DNA from: Hansschlegelia beijingensis
GTDB lineage: Bacteria > Pseudomonadota > Alphaproteobacteria > Rhizobiales > Methylopilaceae
Direction of reading: 5' to 3'
DNA: 64,000 bases
Assembly: GCF_014196425.1 (NCBI RefSeq)
Contig: NZ_JACIDR010000002.1
Location: forward strand, 186,001 to 250,000
Under the pieces are notes generated by a model. The model searched no databases. It had not been told where the DNA came from and saw nothing but the letters and a program-made list of their open reading frames with translations. The position numbers were made by a program, and so were the translations under genes. Within the stretch, counting starts at the first letter, position 1. Each line of letters starts with the position of its first letter. Shown here in pieces: positions 33,729 to 43,604 of this stretch.

Positions 33729-35329
33729 TGCAGAGCCATGCGTGGTGGCAGCGCGGGGTCATCTATCAGGTCTATCCGAGGTCGTTCCAGGACTCGAACG
33801 GCGATGGGATCGGCGACCTGGAAGGCGTGCGGCGGCGGCTCGACTACCTCGTCAGGCTCGGCGTCGACGCCATCTGGCTGTCGCCGATCTTCCCGTCTCC
33901 GATGGCGGATTTCGGCTATGACATCGCCGACTATTGCGGGGTCGACCCGATCTTCGGAACCCTCGAGGACTTCGACCGGCTGATCGGGGAGGCGCACGCC
34001 CGCGGCCTGAAGCTGATCCTGGACTTCGTCCCGAACCACACCTCCGAAGCGCACCCGTGGTTCGCCGAGAGCCGCAGCAGCCGATCGAGCCCGAAGCGTG
34101 ACTGGTACATCTGGCGCGACCCCGCGCCGGACGGCGGGCCGCCGAACAACTGGATCAGCAACTTCGGCGGAAGCGCCTGGAGCTTCGACGAAGCGAGCGG
34201 CCAGTACTATCACCACGCCTTTCTGGAGCAGCAGCCGGACCTCAACTGGCGCAATCCCGAGCTTCGCGCCGCCATGGCGGACGTCATGCGGTTCTGGCTC
34301 GAGCGCGGCGTGGACGGCTTCCGCGTCGACGTCATCTGGCACCTGATCAAGGACGCGCAGTTCCGCGATAACCCGCCAAACCCGGCCTTCGGGCCCGGGC
34401 AGCCGGACATCAATCGGCTGCTGCAGGTGCACTCGGCCGACCAGGACGAGGTGCTGGACGTCATCCGCGAGATGCGCGCCGTGGTCGACGGCTACGAGGA
34501 CCGGGTGCTGATCGGGGAGATCTACCTGCCGGTCGAGCGTCTCGTCGCCTATTACGGGCCGGGGCTCTCGGGGGTCCACCTGCCGTTCAACTTCCAGCTC
34601 ATTCTCGCGCCGTGGAGCGCCCGCGCGATCGGGCGTCTGATCGACGAGTACGAGCGCGCCTTGCCGCCCGGCGGCTGGCCGAACTGGGTGCTCGGCAATC
34701 ACGACCAGAAACGGATCGCGACGCGAGTCGGGGCCGCGCAGGCGCGCGTCGCCGCCATGCTGCTGCTCACACTGCGGGGCACGCTGACGATCTACTACGG
34801 CGACGAGATCGGGCTTGCGGACGTCCCCGTGCCGCACGAACTCGCTCAGGATCCGTGGGAGCGGAACGAGCCTGGCCACGGCCGCGATCCCGCGCGGACG
34901 CCGATGCCGTGGGACGACAGCCCGACGGGCGGCTTCACCTCGGGACGGCCCTGGCTGCCGCTCAACGACACGACCACCCTCAACGTCGCAGCGCAGGAGG
35001 CCGATCCGCGGTCCATGCTCGCTCTGCACCGCGCGCTGCTTGCGCTGCGCCGCGCGCATCCGGCGCTCGCCATAGGCGGCTACCAGGGCGACCGGACGGA
35101 GGGCGACGTGCTCGTCTTCCGCAGGCGGTCAGCCGACGAGGAACTGCTGGTCGCCCTGAACTTCGGCCCGTCGCCTGTGGAGATCCCGCATCCAGGCGCG
35201 GGCGCCGAGACGCTGCTCTCGACCCATCTCGACCGCAGCGGGCCGGAGCCCGCCGGGCCGCTCCGGCTTCGTGGCGACGAAGGCGTCGTGTTCCGGCTTG
35301 GAGGAGAGCTTCAGGCGGCGCGCGCCTGA
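33728..35329 (+). CDS. GH13 alpha-glucosidase (oligo-1,6-glucosidase family)
   Basis: The 533-residue enzyme opens WWQRGVIYQVYPRSFQDSNGDGIGDL, the standard start of bacterial alpha-glucosidases. The catalytic triad is D201 (FRVDVIW), E264 (LIGEIYLP) and D326 (GNHDQKR). The calcium-site region PNHTSEAHPWF is present. No signal peptide is seen, so it is cytoplasmic and hydrolyses maltose, sucrose or isomaltose-type sugars taken up by the cell. It overlaps the preceding GH13 gene by one base and is convergent with yifB, overlapping its end by 19 bases. Confidence 0.92.
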   Translation: MQSHAWWQRGVIYQVYPRSFQDSNGDGIGDLEGVRRRLDYLVRLGVDAIWLSPIFPSPMADFGYDIADYCGVDPIFGTLEDFDRLIGEAHARGLKLILDFVPNHTSEAHPWFAESRSSRSSPKRDWYIWRDPAPDGGPPNNWISNFGGSAWSFDEASGQYYHHAFLEQQPDLNWRNPELRAAMADVMRFWLERGVDGFRVDVIWHLIKDAQFRDNPPNPAFGPGQPDINRLLQVHSADQDEVLDVIREMRAVVDGYEDRVLIGEIYLPVERLVAYYGPGLSGVHLPFNFQLILAPWSARAIGRLIDEYERALPPGGWPNWVLGNHDQKRIATRVGAAQARVAAMLLLTLRGTLTIYYGDEIGLADVPVPHELAQDPWERNEPGHGRDPARTPMPWDDSPTGGFTSGRPWLPLNDTTTLNVAAQEADPRSMLALHRALLALRRAHPALAIGGYQGDRTEGDVLVFRRRSADEELLVALNFGPSPVEIPHPGAGAETLLSTHLDRSGPEPAGPLRLRGDEGVVFRLGGELQAARA

Positions 35330-36837
35330 GGCTCCGGCGAGGCGCGGTAGGCGAGCGCCTCCGCGAGATGGATGCGGCCGACCGACTCGACGCCGTCGAG
35401 GTCCGCGATGGTCCGGGCGACCTTGAGAACGCGGTGATATCCGCGCGCCGACAGACGCAGCGCGTCCGCCGCCTCGACGAGCAGCTTGCGGCCGGCCGCG
35501 TCGGGGCGCGTGGCGTCCTCGACGGCCGAGACCGGAAGATGCGCATTGAGGAACGAGCCCGGAAGCCCCAGCCGCTCCCGCCGCGCCGCCTGGCGCCGCC
35601 GCGCCTCCAGCACGCGGGCGGCGACGGTCGCGCTGTCCTCTCCCGCGCCCGGCGCCATCAGATCGGCGGCGCTGACCGCCGGCACGTCGAGCCGCAGGTC
35701 GATCCGGTCGAGCAGCGGGCCGGACACCCGCGACTGGTATTCTGCGGCGCAGCGCGGCCCGCGGCGGCAGACATGGCCGTCCCCGCCGCCGCAGCGGCAC
35801 GGATTCATGGCCGCCACCAGCTGAAAACGCGCCGGATAGGAGATGCGGTGGTTGGCGCGGGCGATCACCGCCTCGCCGCTTTCGAGAGGCTGCCGCAGGG
35901 CGTCGAGCGCCTGGGCCGAGAACTCCGGCAATTCGTCCAGGAACAGCACGCCCTGGTGGGCGAGCGCGATCTCGCCGGGGCGAGGCCGTGCGCCGCCTCC
36001 GACCAGCGCCGCCATCGAGGCGGAATGATGCGGCGCCCGGAACGGCCGCCTGTTGGTCAGCCGCCCCCCGGCGAGCTCGCCCGCGACAGAGCGGATCATC
36101 GCGACCTCGAGCAGATCCTTGGGCTCCAGCGGCGGCAGCAGGCCCGGCAGCCGGCTGGCCAGCATCGACTTGCCCGCGCCGGGCGGGCCGCAGAACAGCA
36201 GATTGTGCCCCCCGGCAGCCGCGATCTCGAGCGCGCGTTTGGCGGTCTCCTGGCCACGCACCTCGCGCAGGTCGGCGACGGGGCCGCTCGCCTCAGGGAG
36301 GCCGGGGCGGGGCCGCGCCAGAACCTGCACGCCCTTGAGATGGTTCGCGATCTGGATCAGCGAGCGCGGCGCGACGATCGGCAGGTCCGAGCTCGCCCAG
36401 GCCGCCTCCGGCCCGCAGGCTTCCGGGCAGATCAGCGCATGGCCCCGCGCGTGCGCCGCCACTGCGGCCGGCAGCGCGCCGGCGACCGCCGCGATGGTGC
36501 CGTCGAGCGCGAGCTCGCCAAGCACGGTGCAGCCGCTCAGCGCGTCATGCGGCACCGCCCCGATCGCCGCCATCAGCCCCAGCGCTATCGGCAGGTCGAA
36601 ATGCGCCCCTTCCTTGGGAAGGTCGGCGGGCGCGAGGTTGATGGTGATGCGCCGCGGCGGCAGGGCGAGCCCTGCGGCCGTAAGCGCGGAACGCACCCGT
36701 TCGCGCGCTTCGGTGACCGCCTTGTCGGGCAGGCCCACGATCGAGAAGGCGGGCAGGCCCGGGGCCACCTGGACCTGGACGTCGACCGCCCGGGCCTCGA
36801 TGCCCTCGAAGGCGACGGTGGAGACCCATACGACCAT
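35311..36837 (-). CDS. YifB/ComM-family Mg-chelatase-like AAA+ ATPase
   Basis: The 508-residue protein has an N-terminal Lon-like S16 domain (about 1-165, VSTVAFEGIEARAVDV) and an AAA+ domain. Walker A is GPPGAGKSMLA (K223) and the Walker B-type segment is LFLDELPEF. The C-terminal Mg-chelatase helical bundle follows. A Cys-rich insert CRCGGGDGHVCRRGPRC marks the family. ComM is a hexameric helicase that promotes branch migration during natural transformation. I start at MVVWVSTVAF rather than 63 bases upstream because the family begins there. It is cytoplasmic and stands alone. Confidence 0.93.
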   Translation of the reverse strand: MVVWVSTVAFEGIEARAVDVQVQVAPGLPAFSIVGLPDKAVTEARERVRSALTAAGLALPPRRITINLAPADLPKEGAHFDLPIALGLMAAIGAVPHDALSGCTVLGELALDGTIAAVAGALPAAVAAHARGHALICPEACGPEAAWASSDLPIVAPRSLIQIANHLKGVQVLARPRPGLPEASGPVADLREVRGQETAKRALEIAAAGGHNLLFCGPPGAGKSMLASRLPGLLPPLEPKDLLEVAMIRSVAGELAGGRLTNRRPFRAPHHSASMAALVGGGARPRPGEIALAHQGVLFLDELPEFSAQALDALRQPLESGEAVIARANHRISYPARFQLVAAMNPCRCGGGDGHVCRRGPRCAAEYQSRVSGPLLDRIDLRLDVPAVSAADLMAPGAGEDSATVAARVLEARRRQAARRERLGLPGSFLNAHLPVSAVEDATRPDAAGRKLLVEAADALRLSARGYHRVLKVARTIADLDGVESVGRIHLAEALAYRASPEPQARAA

Positions 36838-36993
36838 GCCGCAGTCCTCGGCTTCTGTCGTCCGCGAGAGTATCGACGCCATTGCGCCTGTCAAGAACAA
36901 TAGGGGAACATACGTAGCGTCTCCGCCGGGGCGCCCGCCTATGTGTTCTTAACCCCCGCTCGGCTATCCTGCGGTCTTGCGGAGCCAGGTGCG

Positions 36994-37701
36994 ATGCGCC
37001 TCACCTTTCTTGCGTTCACGCTGATCCTCGCCGCCGCCGCGCCAGGTCGCGCGCAGCAGGCGTCGGAATCCGCCGCGCCTCCGGAGCCGGCGGTCATGAG
37101 CCGCGCCGACCTCGTGGCGCTTGTCCGGCGCGAAGCGGTCGGCCAGGGCCTCCCGGCGGAGCTCGCCGAAGCGGTGGCGGAGATCGAGAGCGGCTACAGC
37201 CCTTCTGCGGTCGGCGGCGTCGGGGAGATCGGGCTCATGCAGATCCGTCCCGCCACGGCCGAGATGCTCGGCCATTCGGGCGGCGCGCTCGGCCTGTTCG
37301 ATCCCGCGACGAACGCCCGGTTCGCGGTGCGTTATCTGGCGCAGGCTTGGCGGCTTGCGAACGGAGACGTCTGCCGCGCCCTGATGAAGTACCGCGCAGG
37401 TCACCGCGAGGAGCGGATGACGCCGCTCTCGGTGAGCTACTGCGCCCGCGCGAAGAGCTATCTGGCCGCCCTCGGATCACCTCTTGCGGCCGGCGCCGGA
37501 CCGGTGGCGGAGATCGCGATCCCGCCGGAGCCGGCGCAGCGGCCGGCGGCGTCCCGGCGCTCCGGGCCCTATCTCGGATGGCGGCCCGGCCGGCACACCG
37601 CAGCCGACAACGCCCGGTTCTGGGCCGCGCATGAAGCGCGCATCCGGGCGCTGGAGGCGAAAATCCTCAAGACCCGCAAGCTGCGTCTCGCGCGGCGCTA
37701 G
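36994..37701 (+). CDS. Lytic transglycosylase (SLT family)
   Basis: The 235-residue protein has a signal peptide (MRLTFLAFTLILAAAAPGRA) and an SLT domain at about 45-150. The catalytic Glu is E65 in AEIESGYSP, and the supporting GEIGLMQI and YRAGH segments are present. It cleaves peptidoglycan in the periplasm to form anhydromuropeptides. The C-terminal 70 residues are basic (RKLRLARR) and may contact the wall. The start is the ATG before the signal peptide. It is convergent with the brkB-like gene 34 bases on. Confidence 0.9.
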   Translation: MRLTFLAFTLILAAAAPGRAQQASESAAPPEPAVMSRADLVALVRREAVGQGLPAELAEAVAEIESGYSPSAVGGVGEIGLMQIRPATAEMLGHSGGALGLFDPATNARFAVRYLAQAWRLANGDVCRALMKYRAGHREERMTPLSVSYCARAKSYLAALGSPLAAGAGPVAEIAIPPEPAQRPAASRRSGPYLGWRPGRHTAADNARFWAAHEARIRALEAKILKTRKLRLARR

Positions 37702-37735
37702 CGCGCCGGGCCGGCCAGAGCAGCGGCAGTGCGCC

Positions 37736-38680
37736 TCAAGCCGACGCCGCGCCCGTGTTGGGACGCCCGCGCCCGCCGATCCGCTCGGCGGCTGCGCGGC
37801 TCTTGGGGTTCGTACATCCGGCGGCCCTGCCCTTCCGGCGCTCCATCAGCACGGCGTTGAACTCTGCGCCCAGGATGAACAGCGCCGCGCTGACATTGAG
37901 AAAGACCACGGCCGTCATCGCTCCGGCGAGCCCCGCATAGGTCGAGGCGTAGTTCGCGAACCGCGCGATATAGATCGAGAAGATGGTCGCGCCGGCGATG
38001 AACAGGAAGATCGTGATGACCACGCCGGGCAGCACGTCCACCAGCTTCCGCCGGCCGCCCGGCAGCCAGAGATGCGCGGCGATCAGGGCGATCGCCAGCA
38101 CGACGATGGTGACGGCGTATCGCAGGACGTTGCTCGCCAGCTCGAAGGCGACGAGCCAGCCGAGATAGCGGTGGTTGATCGCAAAGTTCCAGAGGAGCGG
38201 CCAAAGGACGATGAGCACCGCGACGACCACGAGCCCGAGCGCCCCCAGCGCCACGAACCACACGCTCTGCAGCCGCGACAGCCAGATCGGCTTCGACGTG
38301 GGGCAGTGATAGGCGCGCCCGAGCGCGATGCGCAGCGCCTCGACCGCCGATGACGAGACCCATAGCGTCAGCAGCACGCCGATCGTGAGCACGCCGCCGC
38401 GCGGCTCGTTGAGCACCTTGTCGACTTCGCCGGCCAGGGGCGCGGCGACCGCCGAGGGCCAGGTGTCGAAGATGATGTGGACGATCTGTCCGGACATCTG
38501 CCCGGCGCCCAGAAAAGCCGCAAGCGCGGTGACGAAGATCAGGAACGGAAAGATCGCGAGCAGCCCGTTCAGCGCGATGTGCGCGGAAATCGCCCAGCCG
38601 TCATCGCGATCGAAGCGCTTCAGCGCCTCCCAGACGATGTCCACGACCCGCAAGGCCGCGTTGCGAGGCTTGGCGATCAT
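37736..38680 (-). CDS. YihY/BrkB family inner-membrane protein
   Basis: The 314-residue protein has six hydrophobic segments, with the family signatures WAISAHIALNGLLAIFPFLIF (shortened), LWVSSSAVEALRIAL and WLPGGRRKLVDVLPG. The family was once labelled ribonuclease BN, which is wrong; its role is unknown and may involve transport. I start at ATG 38680 (MIAKPRNAALRV); a TTG nine codons upstream is possible. The C-terminus is Arg-rich and cytosolic. The family assignment is firm, the function open. Confidence 0.9.
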   Translation of the reverse strand: MIAKPRNAALRVVDIVWEALKRFDRDDGWAISAHIALNGLLAIFPFLIFVTALAAFLGAGQMSGQIVHIIFDTWPSAVAAPLAGEVDKVLNEPRGGVLTIGVLLTLWVSSSAVEALRIALGRAYHCPTSKPIWLSRLQSVWFVALGALGLVVVAVLIVLWPLLWNFAINHRYLGWLVAFELASNVLRYAVTIVVLAIALIAAHLWLPGGRRKLVDVLPGVVITIFLFIAGATIFSIYIARFANYASTYAGLAGAMTAVVFLNVSAALFILGAEFNAVLMERRKGRAAGCTNPKSRAAAERIGGRGRPNTGAASA

Positions 38681-38837
38681 GGCGTGAATGTAGCGCGACG
38701 AGGGCAAGCGGGGAGTCTGGCCGGGAGCGCCGGACGGCCGCCGGCGTCACATCAGGGGCGGTGATGTGGCCATCAGCATTACGCGGTTGCGCGGAGTGCC
38801 GCGGCGGGCGAAAAGCGCGGCTGCTCCGGACCGCCAG

Positions 38838-39785
38838 ATGCCCTCCCTGATCGCGCCCGCACTGTTCGTCCTGATGTGGTCCACCGGCTGGGTCGTCGCG
38901 AAGTTCGCGGCCCCCCATGCGGGCCCGCTGACCTTCCTGACGCTGCGCTATCTCGGCGCGCTCGCCCTGCTCGCTCCCGTCGCGTTCCTGGTCGGGACGC
39001 GCTGGCCTCGCAGGCCCTCGGAGTGGGGCGGGGCGCTCGTCAACGGCATGATGCTGCACGGGCTCTATCTGGGCGGCGTCTGGTGGGCGATCGCCCACGG
39101 CGTTCCGGCGGGAGTCTCGGCCCTGATCGCCGCGCTGCAACCTCTGTTCACGGTGCTGGCGGCGGGTCCCCTGCTCGGCGAGCGGCTGACCCCGAAGCGA
39201 TGGCTCGGCGTCGGCCTGGGCTTCATCGGCGTCGCGGCCGTGGTCGCGCCGAAGCTCGCCGCGGCGAACGATCTGTCGGGCGCCCTCGTCCCGCTCGGCG
39301 TCAACGTGCTCGCCATGGTGGCCGTCGCGGCCGCGACCCTGCACCAGAAGCGGTCGCTCGGAGGGATGGACCTCAAGGCGCTCGCGACCCTGCAATATGC
39401 AGGGGCGATCATGCTGACCGCGCCGGTGGCCCTGCTCGCGGAGGACTTCCACGTGAACTGGACGCCGGCGGCCGCCTTCGCGCTGGCCTGGTCGGTGCTG
39501 GTCCTGTCGATCGGCGCGATCATGCTGATGCTCGCGATGATCAAGCGCGGCGAGGTCTCGCGGGTCGCGACCCTGATCTTCCTCGTGCCCCCGGTGGCTG
39601 TGCTCGAGGCGTTCCTGCTGTTCGGCGAAACGCTGTCGGCCGTGCAGCTTCTTGGCATGGGACTTGCGGCCGCAGGCGTCGTGCTGGCCAACGCGAAAGG
39701 CGCTCCGGCGTCCGCCGAAGGGTGCATTGCCGCAGCGGCCCGCGATGACGAGGATGCAGCCGAAACGTTGCGCCGGCCCGCCTGA
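38838..39785 (+). CDS. DMT-superfamily (EamA) transporter
   Basis: The 315-residue inner-membrane protein has ten predicted spans in two EamA repeats. It starts MPSLIAPALFVLMWSTGWVV, and the repeat signatures LIAALQPLFTVLAAG and VLSIGAIMLMLAMI-KRGEVSRVATLIFLVPP are present. Such proteins export amino acids or other metabolites. The substrate cannot be told. The start is the ATG where the first span begins; a 24-codon extension upstream is basic and unlike the family. It is followed 42 bases later by the acyl-CoA dehydrogenase. Confidence 0.88.
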   Translation: MPSLIAPALFVLMWSTGWVVAKFAAPHAGPLTFLTLRYLGALALLAPVAFLVGTRWPRRPSEWGGALVNGMMLHGLYLGGVWWAIAHGVPAGVSALIAALQPLFTVLAAGPLLGERLTPKRWLGVGLGFIGVAAVVAPKLAAANDLSGALVPLGVNVLAMVAVAAATLHQKRSLGGMDLKALATLQYAGAIMLTAPVALLAEDFHVNWTPAAAFALAWSVLVLSIGAIMLMLAMIKRGEVSRVATLIFLVPPVAVLEAFLLFGETLSAVQLLGMGLAAAGVVLANAKGAPASAEGCIAAAARDDEDAAETLRRPA

Positions 39786-39827
39786 CCCCCCTCGCGGCCG
39801 GCTGCGCACCCTTCCGGAGCGACATTC

Positions 39828-41504
39828 ATGACCGCCGCACAGCCCGCCGCCGCCGCCTCGACCGAGACGCCGGCGGCCCGCCTTCAAGCCGTATTGCCCG
39901 CGCTCGACAGCCTTCTGGCGGAAGCGACCGAGGCGGTGCGGGCGAAGGTGGTCCGTGACGGCAGGATCGACAGCGACGCGCTCGAGCGCGAGCAGCGCGC
40001 CGGGCACGGCCTCGCCTGGCTGGCGACCTACCGGATGGCGCTGCGCGAGCTGCTGCGGTGGAGCGAGCGGCTGGCCAAGGAAGGCCGCTACGGCGCCATC
40101 GAGGAGGCCATCCTTCGGGTCGGCGCCGCGGAGTATCTCGCGCAGGTGATCGGGGGCATTCCGATGAACCAGGGCGAGATCGTGCGCGCGCAGGATCTCG
40201 GGCTGGCGCCCGCGCGGCCTGCGGAGCTGCTCGGCGAGGCGGGGGCGGAACTGATCGCGGACGGCGGCTCCGCGGAGGCGCGGGCGGAGCTGGCCGCGCT
40301 TATGCGGCAGGCCGACGGGCGTTCCGGCTTCGGCGATTCCGGGCTCGACGAGACCCACGGCCAGTTCCGCGACGAGATGCGGCGCTTCGCGGAGGCCGAG
40401 GTGGCGCCCTACGCCCACGCCTGGCACCTCGCAAACGCCTACATTCCGCTCGAGACGATCCAGAAGCTGGCCGACCTCGGCGTGTTCGGCCTGACGATTC
40501 CCGAGGAATATGGCGGGCTCGGCCTGGGCAAGGAGGCGATGTGCGTCGTCTCTGAAGAGCTGAGCCGCGGCTATATCGGCGTCGGCTCGCTCGGCACCCG
40601 GTCGGAGATCGCCGCCGAGCTGATCATGGGAGGCGGCACCGAGGAGCAGAAGCAGAAATATCTGCCGAGGCTGGCGGACGGCTCGATCCTGCCGACGGCC
40701 GTGTTCACCGAGCCGAACACCGGCTCCGATCTCGCGAGCCTCAAGACGCGCGCGGCGCGCGAGGGCGACGTCTATCGGGTCAACGGCGCCAAGACCTGGA
40801 TCACCCATCCTGTGCGCGCGGACCTGATGACGCTTCTGGTCCGCACCGATCCGAACGAGCCCGGCCATCGCGGCCTCTCCATGCTGCTCGCGGAGAAGCC
40901 GCGCGGCACGGATGAAGACCCGTTCCCGGCGCGCGGCATGTCAGGCGGCGAGATCGAGGTCCTGGGCTACCGCGGCATGAAGGAGTACGAGATCTCCTTC
41001 GACGGCTTCGAGGTCCCGGCGGAGAACCTGCTGGGCGGCGTCGAGGGCCAGGGCTTCAAGCAGCTCATGAAGACCTTCGAGAGCGCCCGCATCCAGACGG
41101 CGGCGCGCGCCGTCGGCGTGGCCCAGTCGGCGCTCGACCTCGGCCTGCGCTACGCCGAGGAGCGCATCCAGTTCAAGAAGCCGCTCGCCGACTTTCCGCG
41201 CGTCGCGGACAAGCTCGCCATGATGGCCGCCGAGGTCCAGATCGCGAGGCAGATCACCTATTTCGCAGCGCGCGAGAAGGACAGCGACATCCGCTGCGAC
41301 CTGGAGGCCGGCATGGCCAAGCTGCTCGCCGCGCGGGTCGCCTGGGCGGCGGCCGACAACGCGCTGCAGATCCACGGCGGCAACGGGTTCGCGCTCGAGT
41401 ATCAGATCAGCCGCGTGCTCTGCGACAGCCGCATCCTCAACATTTTCGAGGGCGCCGCCGAGATCCAGGCGCAGGTCATCGCGCGTCGGCTGCTCGAGGG
41501 CTGA
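39828..41504 (+). CDS. mcd: (2S)-methylsuccinyl-CoA dehydrogenase of the ethylmalonyl-CoA pathway
   Basis: The 558-residue flavoenzyme oxidises methylsuccinyl-CoA to mesaconyl-CoA. It has the long N-terminal extension (about 1-170) that separates Mcd from ordinary acyl-CoA dehydrogenases of about 390 residues. The ACAD domain follows, with FTEPNTGSDLASLKT and KTWITHP near the FAD site, LQIHGGNGFALEYQ, and the active-site Glu in IFEGAAEIQ (E541). Electrons go to ETF, whose genes lie at 45947-47642. Its presence predicts acetyl-CoA assimilation through the ethylmalonyl-CoA route. The other pathway genes are not in the window. Confidence 0.88.
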   Translation: MTAAQPAAAASTETPAARLQAVLPALDSLLAEATEAVRAKVVRDGRIDSDALEREQRAGHGLAWLATYRMALRELLRWSERLAKEGRYGAIEEAILRVGAAEYLAQVIGGIPMNQGEIVRAQDLGLAPARPAELLGEAGAELIADGGSAEARAELAALMRQADGRSGFGDSGLDETHGQFRDEMRRFAEAEVAPYAHAWHLANAYIPLETIQKLADLGVFGLTIPEEYGGLGLGKEAMCVVSEELSRGYIGVGSLGTRSEIAAELIMGGGTEEQKQKYLPRLADGSILPTAVFTEPNTGSDLASLKTRAAREGDVYRVNGAKTWITHPVRADLMTLLVRTDPNEPGHRGLSMLLAEKPRGTDEDPFPARGMSGGEIEVLGYRGMKEYEISFDGFEVPAENLLGGVEGQGFKQLMKTFESARIQTAARAVGVAQSALDLGLRYAEERIQFKKPLADFPRVADKLAMMAAEVQIARQITYFAAREKDSDIRCDLEAGMAKLLAARVAWAAADNALQIHGGNGFALEYQISRVLCDSRILNIFEGAAEIQAQVIARRLLEG

Positions 41505-41531
41505 CGCGGGCGCGGCGATCGCGCCAGACGG

Positions 41532-42212
41532 TCAGAGCTTGAGCATCGGCCAGCGCATGCCCCGGCAGACCAGGACCTGGTGCCACAGCGCGACGGCGCG
41601 TTTCGCGAGGCGGGAGAGGCGGCCCGTCTCGCCGCGCAGCAGGGTCTTCCTGAGGCTCCGATTGGAGCGGCACATGTCGGCCACCACGGGACCGTGGAAG
41701 GCGAGCGCCCAGTCGAGCACGACCAGTTCGCCGTCGGGCCGGAGGATCACGTTGCTCAGGTTGAGGTCGCCGTGGCAGAGGCCTACGTCGACCATCACGT
41801 CACGTCTGTAGGTCCCCATCTTCAGGTAGGTCGCAGGGCGCCAGCGTCGTTCCACGATGGTGGGATCGGGCAGGCGGGTGCGGGCGACGAGGACGTTCGC
41901 CTCCGCAAGCGCCGCCGCGACCCTGCCGGCTTCCGTGAGCGACCGGCGCGCACGCGCGCTGAGGGTCTCCCCCACCACGCGTTCGCCGACGATCCCGAGC
42001 CCCCCGAAACAGGAGACGATCTCGTCCACGCGCCAGGCAGGGCCGCCGGCCGCCCGGACGGCCCGGGTGATGGCGTATTCGCGCTCCACGAAGGCGGACT
42101 TGACCCGGGCCGGGTAGGCCTTGAGCGCGCGCCCGTCCGCGAGCTCGTAGACCGTCGCCATGCGGCCGCGGCCGATCACGCCGCGCAGTTCTTCAGGTCC
42201 GACGGTCCTCAT
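41532..42212 (-). CDS. Protein-kinase-like (APH/Kdo-kinase-type) phosphotransferase
   Basis: The 226-residue protein carries a small-kinase core. A Gly-rich loop [21 protein letters not shown] (about 13-33) has the ATP-binding Lys. The catalytic loop [13 protein letters not shown] (about 144-156) and a DFG-equivalent VVLDWALAF (about 163-171) follow. This arrangement fits aminoglycoside phosphotransferase, Kdo kinase or Bud32-like enzymes. It has no membrane segment. It is divergent from sbmA and convergent with mcd. The substrate is unknown; the kinase fold is clear from motifs. Confidence 0.78.
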   Translation of the reverse strand: MRTVGPEELRGVIGRGRMATVYELADGRALKAYPARVKSAFVEREYAITRAVRAAGGPAWRVDEIVSCFGGLGIVGERVVGETLSARARRSLTEAGRVAAALAEANVLVARTRLPDPTIVERRWRPATYLKMGTYRRDVMVDVGLCHGDLNLSNVILRPDGELVVLDWALAFHGPVVADMCRSNRSLRKTLLRGETGRLSRLAKRAVALWHQVLVCRGMRWPMLKL

Positions 42213-42301
42213 CGCGGGCTTGGTCGGCCCCGCGTGATTTGCCCTCGCCGGTCGGCGGGTCTATCGCGATGCGCTGCTTTCACCGGAGGCTCGGCGCCGA
42301 C

Positions 42302-43567
42302 GTGTTCGTATCCTTCTTCCCCAACCCTCGCCCGTTCTTCCTGTCCGTCGTGATCTGGACGGCGATCGCCACGGCGATCTGGTTCGCGGGAGGCTCTGAG
42401 CTCGGGAAGGTCATCGGCCTCTCCTATCCGGCGGCAGGCGCTCCGCCCGTCATCGGGCCGGCCGTGTTCCTAACCGGCCCGTTCATCTGGTTCTACATCT
42501 ACTACGCCGCGGCGGTCGGGATGTTCGCCGCGGCCTGGATGATGCTGTCGCCCCATCCCTGGGCGCCGTGGTCGATCCTCGGCTCCGCGTTCATTCTGTT
42601 CACCACCTACTTCCAGGTGCAGGTCTCGGTCGCAATCAACGCGTGGTACGGGCCGTTCTACGACCTCGTGCAGGCTGCGCTCTCGAAGGCGCGGCCGGTG
42701 ACCATCGGCGAGTTCTACGGCGAGCTCGCGGCCTTCCTGGGCATCGCGATGATCGCCGTTCTGGTCGGCGTGCTCACCCGGTTCTTCGTCAGCCACTACA
42801 TCTTCCGGTGGCGCACCGCGATGAACGACTTCTACATGGAGCACTGGCCGCGGCTGCGGCATATCGAGGGCGCGTCGCAGCGCGTGCAGGAAGACACGAT
42901 GCGGTTCTCGACGATCGTCGAGGGGCTCGGCGTCAGCTTCGTCGATTCGATCATGACGCTGATCGCGTTCCTGCCGGTCCTGGTCCGGCTGTCCGAGGCG
43001 GTCACCGAGGTTCCGATCATCGGCTCCGTCCCTCATCCGCTGGTGGTGATGGCGCTGCTCTGGTCGATCCTCGGCACCGGCTTTCTCGCCCTCATCGGCA
43101 TCAAGCTGCCGGGCCTGCAGTTCCGGAACCAGCGCGTGGAAGCCGCCTACCGCAAGGAGCTGGTCTACGGCGAAGACGATCCCACGAGGGCGCAGCCGCA
43201 GACCGTGAAGGAGTTGTTCTCCTGGGTCCGGCATAACTATTTCCGCCTGTACTTCCACTATGCCTACTTCAACGTCGCCCGGATCTCCTATCTCCAGGTC
43301 GACAACATCTTCCCCTACATCGTGCTGGCGCCGACGATCGTGGCGGGCAAGATCACGCTTGGCCCGTTGCAGCAGATCCTCAGCGCCTTCGAGCAGGTGC
43401 GGAGCTCGTTCCAGTACCTGATCAACTCGTGGACGACGATCGTCGAGCTCCTCTCGGTCTACAAGCGTCTGCGGGCGTTCGAGGCGATCATCTACGGCGA
43501 GCCGCTTCCGTCGATCGACCAGGAGGAGCCGGAGGTCGAGGTCACGGCCGACGGCGCGCGGACATGA
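42302..43567 (+). CDS. sbmA: Peptide antibiotic transporter SbmA/BacA
   Basis: The 421-residue inner-membrane protein imports antimicrobial peptides and, as BacA in rhizobia, is needed for symbiosis or chronic infection. It matches SbmA closely: [48 protein letters not shown] and [12 protein letters not shown] chose GTG 42302 because the sequence from there ([13 protein letters not shown]) aligns with the E. coli start; ATG 42269 is an alternative. It lacks an ATPase domain, as expected; transport is proton-driven. TspO follows 37 bases later. Confidence 0.95.
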   Translation: MFVSFFPNPRPFFLSVVIWTAIATAIWFAGGSELGKVIGLSYPAAGAPPVIGPAVFLTGPFIWFYIYYAAAVGMFAAAWMMLSPHPWAPWSILGSAFILFTTYFQVQVSVAINAWYGPFYDLVQAALSKARPVTIGEFYGELAAFLGIAMIAVLVGVLTRFFVSHYIFRWRTAMNDFYMEHWPRLRHIEGASQRVQEDTMRFSTIVEGLGVSFVDSIMTLIAFLPVLVRLSEAVTEVPIIGSVPHPLVVMALLWSILGTGFLALIGIKLPGLQFRNQRVEAAYRKELVYGEDDPTRAQPQTVKELFSWVRHNYFRLYFHYAYFNVARISYLQVDNIFPYIVLAPTIVAGKITLGPLQQILSAFEQVRSSFQYLINSWTTIVELLSVYKRLRAFEAIIYGEPLPSIDQEEPEVEVTADGART

Positions 43568-43604
43568 TAGGAGCTCTCCCGATCGCCAACCCTGGAGTGA
43601 TGTC

